From Picochlorum sp. 'celeri' (Eukaryota > Chlorophyta > Trebouxiophyceae): a DNA stretch of 64,000 nucleotides. Positions 20,084-31,253 of the stretch are shown in pieces (the stretch's first letter is position 1; each line of letters opens with the position of its first letter). Made by a program: the position numbers and the translations under genes. The notes under the pieces were generated by a model. The model saw only the letters and a list, made by a program, of their open reading frames with translations, was not told where the DNA came from and made no database searches. The stretch spans positions 372,001-436,000 of the forward strand of contig JAACMV010000018.1 of assembly GCA_010909725.1 (NCBI GenBank). The letters are read 5' to 3'.

Positions 20084-21016
20084 ATGGAACCAACGTGGCA
20101 GAAGAAGAGAGCCGCGTTGTCGTCCCAGTCGAGACGTCGTGATGAATTATTGGCAGGCTCTGATTCATACAACCAAGGAGCTGGAGGAGGCGAGGTGCGT
20201 GCTTCAGCAGCAGGCATGGACCCCCAGATTGTTGCCCAGCGAAGAATGGTGCATAGAGGTCTCCAAGAGCATCGCCAGACGACAGAATCGGCAAAGCGGA
20301 GTCTCCAGGTTGCAGAATCATGCTTGGAGATATCTGGTGCCGTTCTGACCGAGGTGCAGCGGCAGGGTGAGTCGTTGGATAAAACAGAAAAGCACATGGA
20401 GGAGATGGAAGAGGAAGTTGTCGAGGCAGAGAGTTTGATCAAATTCATGCAAAAATGTTGCCTGTTTCAAGTCTTCTGTTGCTGTTGTACTGACAAGGAT
20501 GTGAAGCGTGATAAATCTCGCAAAGCGAGGTTGAGACAGAGGCGGCAAGAGAATGAAAGGATGATCCAAGCATTGTCACGGGCAAGAGAGGACAGGCACA
20601 GAGATTTACACGAGTTGCTGCATGATGAACAAGGACCTCCTATCGTGACCATGGATGGAGATACATCAGAGCAAAAAGATGCCCTTAAAGTAGCCGCAAA
20701 ATACCATCACGGGACGTCAAGCACCGCCACCATTCCCTTTTCAGCGCAAGGACATGGCATGTCTCAGCGGTCCAATGCAGCTGTGCAGTCAGGGGCTATT
20801 ACAGCAGAGGAAATTCAAGAGATTAGCGAGGAGACTCTCCAGCAGGATAAATACCTTACGCAGATTGACAAAACCATGGATAAGCTCAAGGCGATGGGAT
20901 TGGAGCTGAGCAGAGAGCTCCATGAGCAAGACGAGCAGATTTCCAAAATTGATGAGACAACGTACAATACTCGGATGACACTGACCAGCCTATCAAGGCA
21001 GGCTCGTAAGATTTAA
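20084..21016 (+). CDS. SNAP-25-type Qbc-SNARE
   Basis: Single exon, 310 residues. Two SNARE helices flank a linker: the Qb helix (about 50-120, containing AESCLEISGAVLTEVQRQGE) and the Qc helix (about 235-305, containing TQIDKTMDKLKAMGLELSRE). There is no transmembrane segment. Directly after the first helix, CCLFQVFCCCC supplies six cysteines likely to be palmitoylated for plasma-membrane attachment, as in animal SNAP-25, followed by a Lys/Arg patch. Plant SNAP33 proteins lack such a dense Cys cluster, so this is notable. The role is fusion of secretory vesicles with syntaxin and an R-SNARE. A TGTAA motif follows the stop by about 7 bases. Confidence 0.88.
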   Translation: MEPTWQKKRAALSSQSRRRDELLAGSDSYNQGAGGGEVRASAAGMDPQIVAQRRMVHRGLQEHRQTTESAKRSLQVAESCLEISGAVLTEVQRQGESLDKTEKHMEEMEEEVVEAESLIKFMQKCCLFQVFCCCCTDKDVKRDKSRKARLRQRRQENERMIQALSRAREDRHRDLHELLHDEQGPPIVTMDGDTSEQKDALKVAAKYHHGTSSTATIPFSAQGHGMSQRSNAAVQSGAITAEEIQEISEETLQQDKYLTQIDKTMDKLKAMGLELSRELHEQDEQISKIDETTYNTRMTLTSLSRQARKI

Positions 21017-21055
21017 TAGCATTGTAATTTTACTATATATAGTACTATCTGGAGT

Positions 21056-22706
21056 ATGTCCGGATTTCAACGTGTACAGAGTCATCACGAACTCAATGAC
21101 CCGAATCATGTTCCGACAGTGGTACGTGGCGACTATGGCCCTGAATGCTCTATATATGGTACTATGAATATTTTTACATGCATATATAGGTTATAAAGGT
21201 CGGAACGTCGAGTTTAATCAGACCAGAGCAGAATTCTCTGAATTTATCGAGTCTCGCTGGTATCGTCGGCTTGGTCAGGGATTTGAGAAATGAAGGCTAT
21301 CGAGTTGTTCTTGTTTCTAGTGGTGCTGTGGGGGTCGGTTGTCAGCGGCTGGAATTGGAAGTCCGGCCCCGGTTACTTGCGAAGAAGCAGGCTCTTGCTG
21401 CTGTTGGCCAGGTGCATTTGATGAGGTATTATGATGATCTGTTCAGTGCGTACAATATCACGTGTTCACAGGTTCTTCTGACGTTAGAGAATTTATCAAG
21501 TAGAACGACGTATTATAATGCGATGAATACCTTCAATGAGTTGTTGAATTATGAAGTGATTCCCATTGTGAATGAGAATGATACAGTTGCTGTTGAACAG
21601 TTGAGGATTGGAGATAATGATACGCTGTCGGCGCAGGTTGCGACTCTTGTCCATGCGGATTGGTTGTTTTTATTGACTGATGTGGATGCCTTGTATACGG
21701 CGAATCCAAACGTTGATCCGAGTGCTCGTCCAATCCACTTGGTTCCTGATTTGTGGGACCTGGAGGTGAATACAAGCACAGCTGGGACGCAGTGGGGGAC
21801 AGGAGGTATGGCAACAAAGCTTACAGCGGCTCGAATGGCGACAGCAGGGGGATGTAATGTAGCGATTTGCCATTTTGAGGATCCTGGCAATGTGATGGAT
21901 ATTCTCAGAGGAAAGCAGGTTGGAACTGTATTCCGTGCATCAAATGCACCTGTGCGGGGCCGTAAGAGGTGGATTTTAAGCATGAAGTCTATCGGTGAAT
22001 TATGGCTTGATGCGGGGGCTGTGCGAGCTGTCAAGGATCGACATTGTTCCCTCTTCTCAGCCGGTATTACAAAGGTTGTGGGCCACTTCTCTGATCAGGA
22101 TGTGGTGGCGATTTGTGACGAGGAAGGAAGGGAATTTGCTCGCGGTCTTGTGAATTACAACCATGTACAAGTCGATGCAGTCAAGGTACGATGCATTGTA
22201 TTATTTTTGCACGTTGTAGGAAGGAAGATGAAGGTCTGAACACAAAAACTCTTGTCATGCAGGGTGTTTCATCAAAGCAGCGCTTGAAAGAATTCGGGGA
22301 CACATACGCAGAGGATGAAATCGTGCATCGATCAACCATTTGTCTTTTGATGCCTCAGAAGAAAAAGGTGACAATCATCAACGAGGCTGGCGAGGAGGAA
22401 GAAACCGAATGCGATGATGATGATGATGATGAAAGCATTGTAGACCCACTCGCAGATTCTCGCAGCACCACACCGGCCCTCCCACCAGCCATCCAATTTG
22501 TACCAGCATCTGCATTACAAGGATTGTCCGATAACGCGACAAACGACGTGTCGAACAAGCTCAATGCGCTCAAATCAGACAAGAATGAGTCTGGAAAGGA
22601 ATGGAAAAATGAATTGGTCAGCATTGTTGAAGAGGATTCAGACAAGACCGGTGATGCACTTGCAAAGAGTATTGAGAAGATCAATCTCGAAACGAACGAC
22701 AAGTGA
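21056..22706 (+). CDS. proB: Glutamate 5-kinase with PUA domain
   Basis: Three exons, 21056-21121, 21190-22185 and 22263-22706, 501 residues. It phosphorylates glutamate in the first step of proline synthesis. Exon 1 plus 2 gives VPTVVIKVGTSSLI, the start of the amino-acid-kinase fold, followed by VVLVSSGAVGVG, IPIVNENDTV and GTGGMATKLTAA. The PUA domain (about 285-380) has LWLDAGAVRAVKDRHCSLFS. Unlike land-plant P5CS, it is not fused to glutamyl-phosphate reductase. The last 100 residues are an acidic, Ser-rich extension of unknown role. A TATATATAG motif lies only 14 bp before the ATG. Introns are 68 and 77 bp. Confidence 0.92.
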
Positions 22707-22899
22707 TGATGATGATGATGTCGGTGGTGAGACAAATATCTATACCAAATCAGCAGCAGCCTGATGTACCAACTATTTGGTTCTTTAAAGAAGAAGAAGA
22801 AGAAGAAGAGGAAGATTTCATGACACTGCATTATTCTACTCGGCATGGCGTATCAACCGATGAATTTATATTTTGCATGATAATGTAAAACGCATCACC

Positions 22900-23695
22900 A
22901 TGGTGAGAACACGAAGATCCAAAGAAATAGAGGAAGAACAGGTGCATGACGATTCTGGGAATGCGCAGGCATCGGCAAGTGATAGCGACGACGCCCCAGA
23001 AGAGGTTTCATTAGCACATAGTAAAACTGTACGCTACTATATCTGTCATATATTGATCCATACTGTAATATGTGACGACGTTGTCTTTTTCTCTCTTTGG
23101 GAAACATGCAGAATGCTCTACGTGAAAGGAAACAAGAGCGATTGGTGCAGCGAGAACAGAAACAAAAAGACAAGGAAAAGCGAAACAAACGATTACAGGC
23201 GGCCCAAGCTGAAAAGAAGAAGGACCTGCCTCCTTCTGAAGAGGGCTTGGACCTCTTACCTGACACTGTCCTCGACGCTATTCGTCCACGACATGACGAT
23301 GATGATGAGGGAGACGATGACGACGAAGAAGATAGACGGGTCGTCGAGAGACGGATCGTTAGTGAGCAATTACGGCATGGTATTATGCAAGGCAAGAAGA
23401 AGAAGAAATTCCAGGACAAGACTGTTGGTCCAGTACGGGTCACAACCCTCACTACCCACTCGAATTCTTCATCAGCAGGTATGTTTTTGGGTCTTCTTGG
23501 AGTGGTTTATACCTTATATGTGATGATTTGCACATCATGATGATGATGTTTTCTATATACTATGCTACTATAGGGTGTGAAGAAGCCAAGGCTTTCCTTC
23601 AAAAGAAATTAGGACAACGACACAAGCGTTCCTTTTCCGGTGGATCATCGTCATCTTCGTTTGGACCAAAGAGACACGCATATACCTATTTTTAA
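22900..23695 (+). CDS. Charged protein, possibly nucleolar (U3 snoRNP-like)
   Basis: Three exons, 22900-23028, 23112-23478 and 23574-23695, 205 residues, phase-consistent. The N-terminus is basic then acidic (MVRTRRSKEIEEEQ). The middle is a Lys/Glu/Gln-rich helix, followed by LDLLPDTVLDAIRP and a run of Asp/Glu. The C-terminus is KAFLQKKLGQRHKRSF then Ser-rich and ends RHAYTYF. The layout recalls small nucleolar proteins of the Bud21/UTP16-NOL7 type, but the similarity is weak and I do not assign the name. The next gene on the same strand starts 10 bp after this stop codon. Confidence 0.65.
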
Positions 23696-23705
23696 TACAC
23701 TATTC

Positions 23706-24125
23706 ATGGAAAAGGAAGGGGAAGGAAGATTGGAGACGTGGCGAGATGTGTTGAACGGACTGCTGTGTTCAAAACGGATTGATGGATACGCATTGCTGGA
23801 TACATCGACGGCGAATGTCGTATTAGGATTTGGTAATTTATATGAAGGATTTATGATTCCTGATAGCGATGGTAGCGTAAGTGGGGTTGAAGAACGGGAA
23901 GCGTTGGTTCAGAGTGTACAGAGTGTGGAGGTACCAACGAGCATTCGGTTGAAAGGCTGTGGATTTATTGTTGTCCGTCGTGAGACATCATTTATATTCG
24001 GTGTGGGGCATCGAAAGAAGCAGTCTGTGTCGCTTCATTCTCTGTATGGGGGAGTATTGGTGGTGACGTATTCCAGAGTGTCATCTCCATCCTTGCAGGC
24101 TGTGTTGGGTGCTCTGATGGCATGA
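23706..24125 (+). CDS. Profilin-like protein
   Basis: 139 residues from the ATG at 23706, single exon. The size and pattern fit profilin: an N-terminal helix with TWRDVLNGLL, then a strand block IDGYALLDTSTANVVLGFGN, a central SIRLKGCGFIVVRRETSFIF, a strand pair with LYGGVLVVTY, and a C-terminal amphipathic helix SPSLQAVLGALMA. Profilin binds monomeric actin and poly-proline. Sequence identity is too low to be certain, and another profilin-fold or longin-like protein is possible. The ATG is only 10 bp from the preceding stop, so its promoter would have to lie in the upstream gene, or the two share a transcript. Confidence 0.5.
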   Translation: MEKEGEGRLETWRDVLNGLLCSKRIDGYALLDTSTANVVLGFGNLYEGFMIPDSDGSVSGVEEREALVQSVQSVEVPTSIRLKGCGFIVVRRETSFIFGVGHRKKQSVSLHSLYGGVLVVTYSRVSSPSLQAVLGALMA

Positions 24126-24263
24126 GTACAGATTCATGTGACGATACTACCAGTCGAGTGTAGAATTTGTAGAAAACGATATTTATTCTAATAACCCTAT
24201 TCTTATATAGTATTAACACAACAAATATTGATATTTATATATGAATGGTAGTGAGCCAGATGA

Positions 24264-25120
24264 TCATGATGATGAGCCAAACATCGAACTGGCAGCAGAT
24301 CGTGCCATAGAGAATGATCCAGAGGCCAGATACGTCATACCTTGCGTTCCTCCTGGGAAGAATGATGCAATATAATACACGAGTGTAATGAACTGAGTGA
24401 CACACATGGCAATAGAATATATATAACTGTGCATCACCATGGATGCATACATGGTCCCTACAAGACTTCCAATATATGCTGCATGACATAATAATAATAT
24501 AGTAAGATTATCACAGAGGAACGATTCGATGAGCATCCATCCCTATATAGATTCCAGAAGTAGTGGAAACACACCTGCAGTTGGGACAAGCCTCTCTTTT
24601 GATGTGATGCTCCCAAACATGGCCTTCCATCCCCGTAAAAATCCAAGGGATGATAGAATCAACGCCGATCCCAGAGAGAATGTGATTGCGAATTTAGATG
24701 GGCGGAGAATAATCATGGGAAGAAAGATGAAAAAGGCAAGCAGCAACAGAAAGACTCCTACTCCAGCAAAAGCAGCAAAGTACACGTATTGCGTGGTCCC
24801 TGGTACTCTGCATAACGTATGAAATTGATATAAAACCCACACATATCGCTGCTGTGATGAATAAGCATGGATGCGTACGTTTGGACTCCCTCAACTACCG
24901 ATGTTGAAGCTGCTGAAACAGAAGATACTGCATCCGTGGCCAATTTCTTCATGGACGCAGTGCCTTCTTCTGCACTTAATAATAATTTACTAGAAACGGA
25001 TGATTTCATGGCATCTTTGGATTGATAGGATTTCCAATCGGAAAGAACTGACGCTGTTTCTGCTGGTGGTTCCTTGTCAGGAGCGGTTTTACCCGAGAAC
25101 CAGCCACTAAACGCGGCCAT
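24264..25120 (-). CDS. SFT2-family Golgi membrane protein
   Basis: Three exons, 25120-24879, 24807-24575 and 24478-24264, 229 residues. A soluble Ser/Ala/Lys-rich N-terminus of about 80 residues precedes four membrane helices typical of SFT2/GOT1-like proteins: YVYFAAFAGVGVFLLLLAFF, the LPMIILRPSKFAITFSLGSA block, YIGSLVGTMYASMVMHSYIY and ITLVYYIASFFPGGTQGM with the conserved PGG. Yeast Sft2 acts in retrograde fusion of endosome vesicles with the Golgi. Frame continuity across both introns (phases 2 and 1) and conservation support the model. It converges with the profilin-like gene, with 138 bp between stops. Confidence 0.87.
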
Positions 25121-25928
25121 GGTGGATCTATTGATACTTTTTTATATAAAGAATACAGTTTGTGGACGGATTGGAGTGCTATATGGCTGGAAGATGAGGG
25201 ATGATGATGTCAGAGGGCTGGCTATGCACAAATGGAGCTCCATGTTGTTGAATTGGTAACACTTCACTGTTCATCACCTGGATAATACAGCTGTACATGG
25301 CGTATGTGAGTTGTGATGAATGATCCAATAGGGTATATCTGCAATCGCAGATGATGCCGGGGTTCACTGTCCTTTCATTTTGAGAATGGAACGTTCCTCC
25401 TTCCTTGTCTGTAAAAGTGAAATCGACTGGACTCCAGTGGAGGCAGGCGCCCAGGTGTCGTTGACCATTGCCTGGGCCATTCACCACGATACATCCTGTT
25501 TTAGGCATGATATGGGATATGCACACCTGATATAGTCAATATTAAAGGATTGATGCGTGTTTGGAAGCAGAAAGATTCACATTGATACTGCTTGTGCGTC
25601 TGGAAAAGATTCAAGGGGTTTGACACATCCAGATTTGTGTGACAAGGTGTCATAGATGTCCCTGTTGCGTAGTTTCAAGCTCTATTTTTGATATAATCAT
25701 ACATATATGTGATAGATTTGATATCGTTTGGACTGGATTCTGCGAGTTGCTGGTGCTTTGTGAGTTTCGTTTTAAAATTACCCTGCCGGTCAAAGGAGTG
25801 GTTTGAGCGTTGGGCGGTGCGACGAGGAAAGGGTGCTCTTGTTCGTGCACATCGCAGTGCTTCAGACTGCATTCTTCATCTTCTATTGGTATCGAAAAAT
25901 ATCTTTTGATATATTTTGAGAGAAACCC
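25121..25928. other. Long spacer with an unassigned minus-strand frame
   Basis: About 810 bp between the divergent SFT2 and F-box genes. A minus-strand open frame (25179-25526, about 115 codons) has protein-like composition with several Cys, His and Trp residues, including KTGCIVVNGPGNGQRHLGAC, and a possible splice acceptor upstream. It matches no family I know. It may be an exon of an unrecognised small gene or simply promoter DNA. Confidence 0.3.
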
Positions 25929-28061
25929 ATGTCTTCGAATTGGGATTTGGTCCCTATCGGGGCCTTGGAGCAGGTATGCACAGCATTGTTTTGGTGGAAG
26001 AGGGAATTCGTATGACTCTGTTGCATGCTGTTGCAGATTGCGGAATGTCTTGGGGATGATTATTCATCCTTATCAAATATGAGATTAGTATGCACAAGTT
26101 GGAGGGATGCTGTGTCGTCGGCGAGGATTTGTTTGTGTCCCAGAGGGTATGACGACAGCCCTGGTGCGTTTGTAAGACCACGGGTTTTGGATTTTTCTCG
26201 ACGTCAATTTTCTCCTGTCATGAAGAGTTGTTATTTGGACAAGTTTCAAAAAGATTCTATGCGATTATTAGAGCGTTGTGTTCTCGATAATATGCAAAGG
26301 ATTGCATCCTTGTCAGCCTTGGCACCTGCCATGGAGAATTGTTTGTTAGAATTATCCTTGCAGAATTCTGCAGTGACGGATGGTATGCTATTGGATGTGC
26401 TGCCGAAATTAAAATTATTGCGAGAGTTGGATCTTCAAGGATGTTTGTATCTGCGGGGAGAATGCATACGTGGGCTCGAGTACACCAGAGAGCTGCAGGT
26501 GCTTAAACTGGGTGCATGTGGGATGGACCTCGTTGGTGCGCTGGATGCATGGAAAGCTGTGATGCCAACTCTGAAACATCTGAGAATGTTGAATATTATG
26601 AATAATATCGTATCGGATGAGTGTATAAAGGGGTTGGTTGGATGCACAAAGTTGGAATATTTGGACATTAGAAAGTGTCCTGATGTCACTCTGTATGAAG
26701 GCGTGTATCATTTAAGTAGAAGCCTCTCGCGTTTAGAAACGTTCAAGCTTGGACCTTTATATCATTGTTCAACCGATGAAATATGGCAGATGATTCCGAG
26801 GTTCAAGCATGTGAAGGCTTTGGAGATTATGGGAGCAGTGGAGAGGCATGCAAGGCCATTGACAGATGTGCTGGAAACGTCCATCTGGCATGTGCCTCGT
26901 CTTGAAAAGTTGAGTTTGATGGATTCTCAATTTGATTGGTCGACAATAAAAGTTTTGAGTATTAGCTGTGGGGCGACACTAGAGTATTTGAATTTGAGCA
27001 GGTCTCAAAAGAAGAATGCTTTTTGGTGGGATCAAAGATTAGAGCACCAGGACACAACTGTAGCGTTTCCGAAACTAAAGGTTCTCAAGTGCAATAATAA
27101 TAGCGACATGTCTTTGGCATTCTTGAATCATGTATTGGCCGCTGCCCCATTATTAGAGGACTTGGATCTCAGTGGACTTTGCCTGGCTCCATCTGCAAAG
27201 ACCACAAGGAGATACCTTGTGTCAGGACACCAAACAGGAAGTCGACAATTGAAGGAAGTATATGAATTTTCAAGAATTCTGGGGTCTTTACAGCATTTAG
27301 AAGTCTTAAAGCTAGCTGACACTCACCTTGAGGATGTACATTGCACCCATCTGAACCAGTTGGGCAACCTACAAATTGTTGACATCAGCAAGAATGCAGG
27401 CGTGACAGATGCACCATTTCATTCAGGGATGCGACAATGGAACAGCATTAGGGTATTGAAATTATTGGGAACGCAGGTTAGCGTGAACTCGTTTGTTGCT
27501 GTAGGCACAGTTTTGGAGCAGTTAGAGGAACTGCACATCTCAGGGACTATAAAGGGATTGCAAGAATTTTGCGAGTCGATCAGGTCTTCTCCGTTAAAAG
27601 AATTACACATAGAAGATTGTGAAAACTTGAATGACGAGTCTTTGGGCATCATCCTGTCCAATTGCCCCGAGATCAAGGATCTATCGCTTGCAGGATGTTG
27701 TGGTCTTTCTCCAGATGGTCTCTTGCAGGTGACCATGCTTCCCAAGCTGGAGAGGTTGAATCTTTCTCGTCTGCATAACGCACTTGATGACGACACACTA
27801 CAGTGTATCGTATCAAGCAACAGATCAATCAGTGAGCTTTTCCTTTCGGGACATGAGAATCTCTCACGAGACAGCTTGGAGTTTCTCTTGAGTTCAGAAA
27901 TGCTCCAATTCGTGGACATTTCGTTCTGTTTCGGCATCGGAAACGATGATCAATGCACAGAGATTGTGGCGAAAAGGGATTCTCCGATTAAAATCCGTCT
28001 CCCTCAGGGCACTTCGAGATTAGGGCTTGCACATGCAAGGCGAAGTCTCTCATTTGAATGA
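25929..28061 (+). CDS. F-box/leucine-rich-repeat protein (FBXL type)
   Basis: Two exons, 25929-25973 and 26037-28061, 689 residues. Exon 1 supplies MSSNWDLVPIGALEQ, and with exon 2 completes the F-box (about 5-45): QIAECLGDDYSSLSNMRLVC then TSWRDAV. Residues about 110-670 are a long array of leucine-rich repeats, many of the Cys-containing FBXL/AMN1 type, such as KELHIEDCENLNDESL and EIKDLSLAGCCGLSPDGL. It probably forms the substrate receptor of an SCF ubiquitin ligase through SKP1. The target is unknown. The intron is 63 bp. The stop codon lies 41 bp from the stop of the convergent TrmA gene. Confidence 0.9.
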
Positions 28062-28076
28062 ATGTCTCTCTGGTTG

Positions 28077-28090
28077 TGTAAATCTTTACA
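28077..28090. terminator. Palindrome with TGTAA on both strands between convergent genes
   Basis: TGTAAATCTTTACA lies in the 41-bp gap between the F-box stop (28061) and the TrmA-type stop (28103). Each arm offers TGTAA downstream of the gene on that strand, so one short element could direct polyadenylation of both transcripts. The functional role is inferred. Confidence 0.5.
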
Positions 28091-28102
28091 AGATACCATC
28101 AT

Positions 28103-29520
28103 CTATTCCACTTTTTGCCTCTTTGAGGATGTATCATCTTGCTTTTTCTTCAGATACAAACCACACTCTACATGATTGGTGTATGGGAATTGGTCAAACA
28201 TGGCAAACCTCTCAATATCAAATATACTCGACACTGCATCATAGTCTCTCTTCAGGGTATCAGGATTGCAACTGATGTACAAGATATTATCAAACTCTTC
28301 CATCAATTTCCGCGTCTCGGGATCCAAACCAGCCCTTGGAGGATCCACAAGTAACGTTTTGAACGAGCAATCCAACAGACCACTTCCCTCCAATCGCTTA
28401 TACTCTTTTCCAGACTTCCACCCCTCTGTGAACTCCTCGCTCCTCATCCTCGCCACAAACACATTCGTCACATTATTCATCTCGAAATTCTTCCGTGCAG
28501 CTGCGACTGCAGATTTACTGACTTCAGTTGCAATTACTTTTCTAAAATTTGGTGCCACCACCGTGGTAAAATTCCCATTGCCGCAATACAGCTCCAACAA
28601 ATCATGGTCTCCAGACCCCTGCGTACACGACACTGCCCACCCAAGCATGGAGGAGCACGTATATGCATTCGGCTGACTAAACGCTCCTTCAACTTGAACA
28701 TATCGAACAGTACCCCTATCTTGAACCTCGAAAGCTTCAATCACTTCGTCTTTATCCAAGCAAATCTTTTGCTTTCTACTTCTTCCAATCACATGTAAAC
28801 ACGTCAAACCTTGACAATCCGCGATAATCGATTCCCTCATCTTTTTCGCATGCTCTGTCCACCCATCATCCAACTTTTTATGATACAGCATTGTCACCAT
28901 TGCCTCCCCTGTCAGTGTCGTATGAAAATTCACCTGGAACAACTTGTGCTTTAAAGCATCATTCTCCAACACGAGCCTTCTCACATGCGCCATGAGCGCA
29001 TTCACAAGCTCTGATGCCACAGGAAACTGATCCATTCGAATCTTTTTCGTACCATTAGGTCCATTCTCTTCCTTCTGATGCATCACATAATACATATCAT
29101 CCCCATCATGCCACACTGTGAATTCAGACCTGCACACATACTCTGAATGAATCGGTAACCGATACATCTCCCTCACAGACTGAATCAAAGCACCCACCTC
29201 ATCCGATAATGCCGAGCCTTTGACTCAAAAACCTCCAACGCAGGAGGACGATATCCACTAAAAAGAGCCTCCACACGCTCCTTCTTCTCCTTCAACTGAG
29301 GAGCATACTCTCCCTTCTCCATCCGCTCAATCACCGCAAGAGGCCCATCATTATTTTTCTTAACTCCATCGGATGCACTCATAGTGCAAATAATTCGCTG
29401 TGCAGCGCACAATCGTGTTTTAAATGCGACAGTAGAAATCTGCTGTCTCCTACTTATCGACACCGTGGCCCCAATAAGCCTTGCATGCATTCCAAAATAC
29501 ATGAAAAATATACTATTCAT
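28103..29520 (-). CDS. TrmA-type tRNA (uracil-5)-methyltransferase
   Basis: Two exons, 29520-29198 and 29129-28103, 449 residues. The junction restores ARHYRMRSEFTVWHDGDDMY, a hallmark of bacterial TrmA (m5U54 of tRNA). The SAM-binding motif LLELYCGNGNFT, the VDPPRAGLD motif and the catalytic Cys in ISCNPDTL are intact. The N-terminus (MNSIFFMYFGMHARLIGATV, then SISRRQQIST) looks like an organelle presequence. A later ATG (MSASDGVKK) would give a non-targeted form. The close likeness to bacterial TrmA rather than eukaryotic TRM2 suggests an organellar or bacterially derived enzyme. COQ9 lies 68 bp upstream on the same strand. Confidence 0.9.
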
Positions 29521-29588
29521 TCAATCATTCATTCATCGACGCCAGGATGTCATCTCTGGGATCAATGCCATGCATGCCTGAGTACCTC

Positions 29589-30296
29589 TCAGATATGTAG
29601 CAATCTCAGATTTCTATCAATGAATCCAATGGTATCCTCCAATCCTTCCGATCTATCTGTGAGAGAGTATACCTCTGCTGCTGAATACACGCTCCCCACG
29701 ATGGCCCTCTGCGTATACCAACGAAGATCCAGGGAAGCATCCCCAGCATACCTGACAATGCAATCAGATAGTCTCTTCACATTCTCTACTGCGTATGCCG
29801 CCTCCCCTGGAGTCGCCTGGATAGCAAGAGCACTCGCCCAAAGCTGCCTATAAGGGCTGAGCATGGTGACTCTCTGTGTCAATCCAAACAACAATTTGTC
29901 ATGCCTACTTGTCTGTGTCTCATCATCTGCTTTCTCTGCTTCTTTCTCGAGAAGTTTTTCTAGCTCGTCGTTACATCGTTCGTTAAAGTATTGCACTAAT
30001 GCTCCAGGACCCCGAATCGCACCACAACTGGCTGGCGAAAGGGATAATTCTTCTGCTGCTACTTGAAGACTCTTCCTCGTCCACCCATGAAAAGGAACGT
30101 GATGCGATACAGCTCTTTCTAGTATCTGGTCCAACATGGAATCTTTTTCAGTCATAAGGGAGCGTTTGCTAAGAAAATTAATGACCTTGTCGTGTGAATT
30201 CAAGGACATGTCTTGACCACACAACAAGGCCCTTGCGATGCCCGACACCAGGGCCTTTCGGGCACCTGCAGTCGATCCTATGGCATGTAATGACAT
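29589..30296 (-). CDS. COQ9: Ubiquinone biosynthesis protein COQ9
   Basis: 235 residues from the ATG at 30296. The frame is open a few codons further but without ATG. COQ9 is a mitochondrial lipid-binding protein needed for COQ7 hydroxylase and coenzyme Q synthesis. The family blocks are visible: HGWTRKSLQVAAEELSLSPA, LWASALAIQATPGEAAYAV, and the signature DASLDLRWYTQRAIVGSVYS. The N-terminal 30 residues are basic and Ala-rich without acidic residues, as expected of a mitochondrial presequence. It is divergent from the oligoribonuclease gene, with 194 bp between start codons. Confidence 0.9.
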   Translation of the reverse strand: MSLHAIGSTAGARKALVSGIARALLCGQDMSLNSHDKVINFLSKRSLMTEKDSMLDQILERAVSHHVPFHGWTRKSLQVAAEELSLSPASCGAIRGPGALVQYFNERCNDELEKLLEKEAEKADDETQTSRHDKLLFGLTQRVTMLSPYRQLWASALAIQATPGEAAYAVENVKRLSDCIVRYAGDASLDLRWYTQRAIVGSVYSAAEVYSLTDRSEGLEDTIGFIDRNLRLLHI

Positions 30297-30490
30297 GATG
30301 AGTACATTATGCAATGTCAGATGATGACAATGGGCATGAGAGCTTGTGGTATGGAGAATGTCATTTTAATGGTCTATTTAGGGAGGAATTCGAATGCAAG
30401 TGAAGAGAAGGATGAATCTGAGGCGACTGCCTGTTGCCTTTTGGGCCATATTTCGTGTGTTAAAGGATAATTATCCTAGTACAAAAAATC

Positions 30491-31253
30491 ATGAAGAATT
30501 CATTCGAGACGCTAGAGGATATGGATGAGGAGCAGCAGAGGACAGTTCTGGAGGAAGAGTTTCAACTTTCTTGCTCTGTTGGGACGAAGGGTACACAGCC
30601 ACGGCATCTACGGGATGCTTTGATATGGATTGATTTAGAAATGACTGGTACGTTGTATTCGCATACACGTGAGATACATATGTATAAGCCTGCAGGAGTG
30701 CATTATGACTATTCATCCTTTTTTCTTCTTTTCCCATACATACATGAATGCATACACTGTAGGATTGGATCTGGAGAAGGATTCTATTTTACAAATAGCC
30801 TGCATTGTAACAAATGGATCTCTATCGGAATGTATTGAAGGAGAAGAAATAGCGATACATCATAGTGATGAGGTGCTGGATGGAATGAATGAATGGTGTC
30901 AAGAGCATCATGGAAAAAGCGGCCTTGTAGACCAGGTTAGAGCAAGCACAGTCACCATGGCTGAAGCGGAGGAGCGAGTGCTGCGATTTATAGAAACATA
31001 TGCTGAGCGTAATTCTCCCATTGCTGGAAATTCTGTGCATGTGGATGTGCAGTTTTTAAAGAAATACATGCCTCGAGTGGCATCCTATGTCCACTATAGG
31101 ATTGTGGATGTCTCCACCATTGGTGAGTTGTGCAGGCGATGGTATCCTCGAGTGCACAAACGGCATACAAAAAAGAATGCACATACCGCCATGTCGGATA
31201 TTCGGGAGTCTATTGAACAGCTCAAGTTTTACAGGAAACATATTTTTAATTAA
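30491..31253 (+). CDS. Oligoribonuclease (REXO2/Orn, DEDDh exonuclease)
   Basis: Two exons, 30491-30647 and 30763-31253, 215 residues. It degrades 2-5 nt RNA oligomers. The junction rebuilds LIWIDLEMTGLDLEKDSILQ with the first catalytic Asp and Glu. NSVHVDVQFLKKYMP carries the second Asp, and HTAMSDIRESIEQLKFYRKH carries the final His and Asp. Residues 1-45 are an acidic extension without an obvious targeting signal. The stop codon TAA ends at 31253 and the next base begins the stop codon of the convergent plastid gene, so the two coding regions abut with no gap. Confidence 0.94.
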
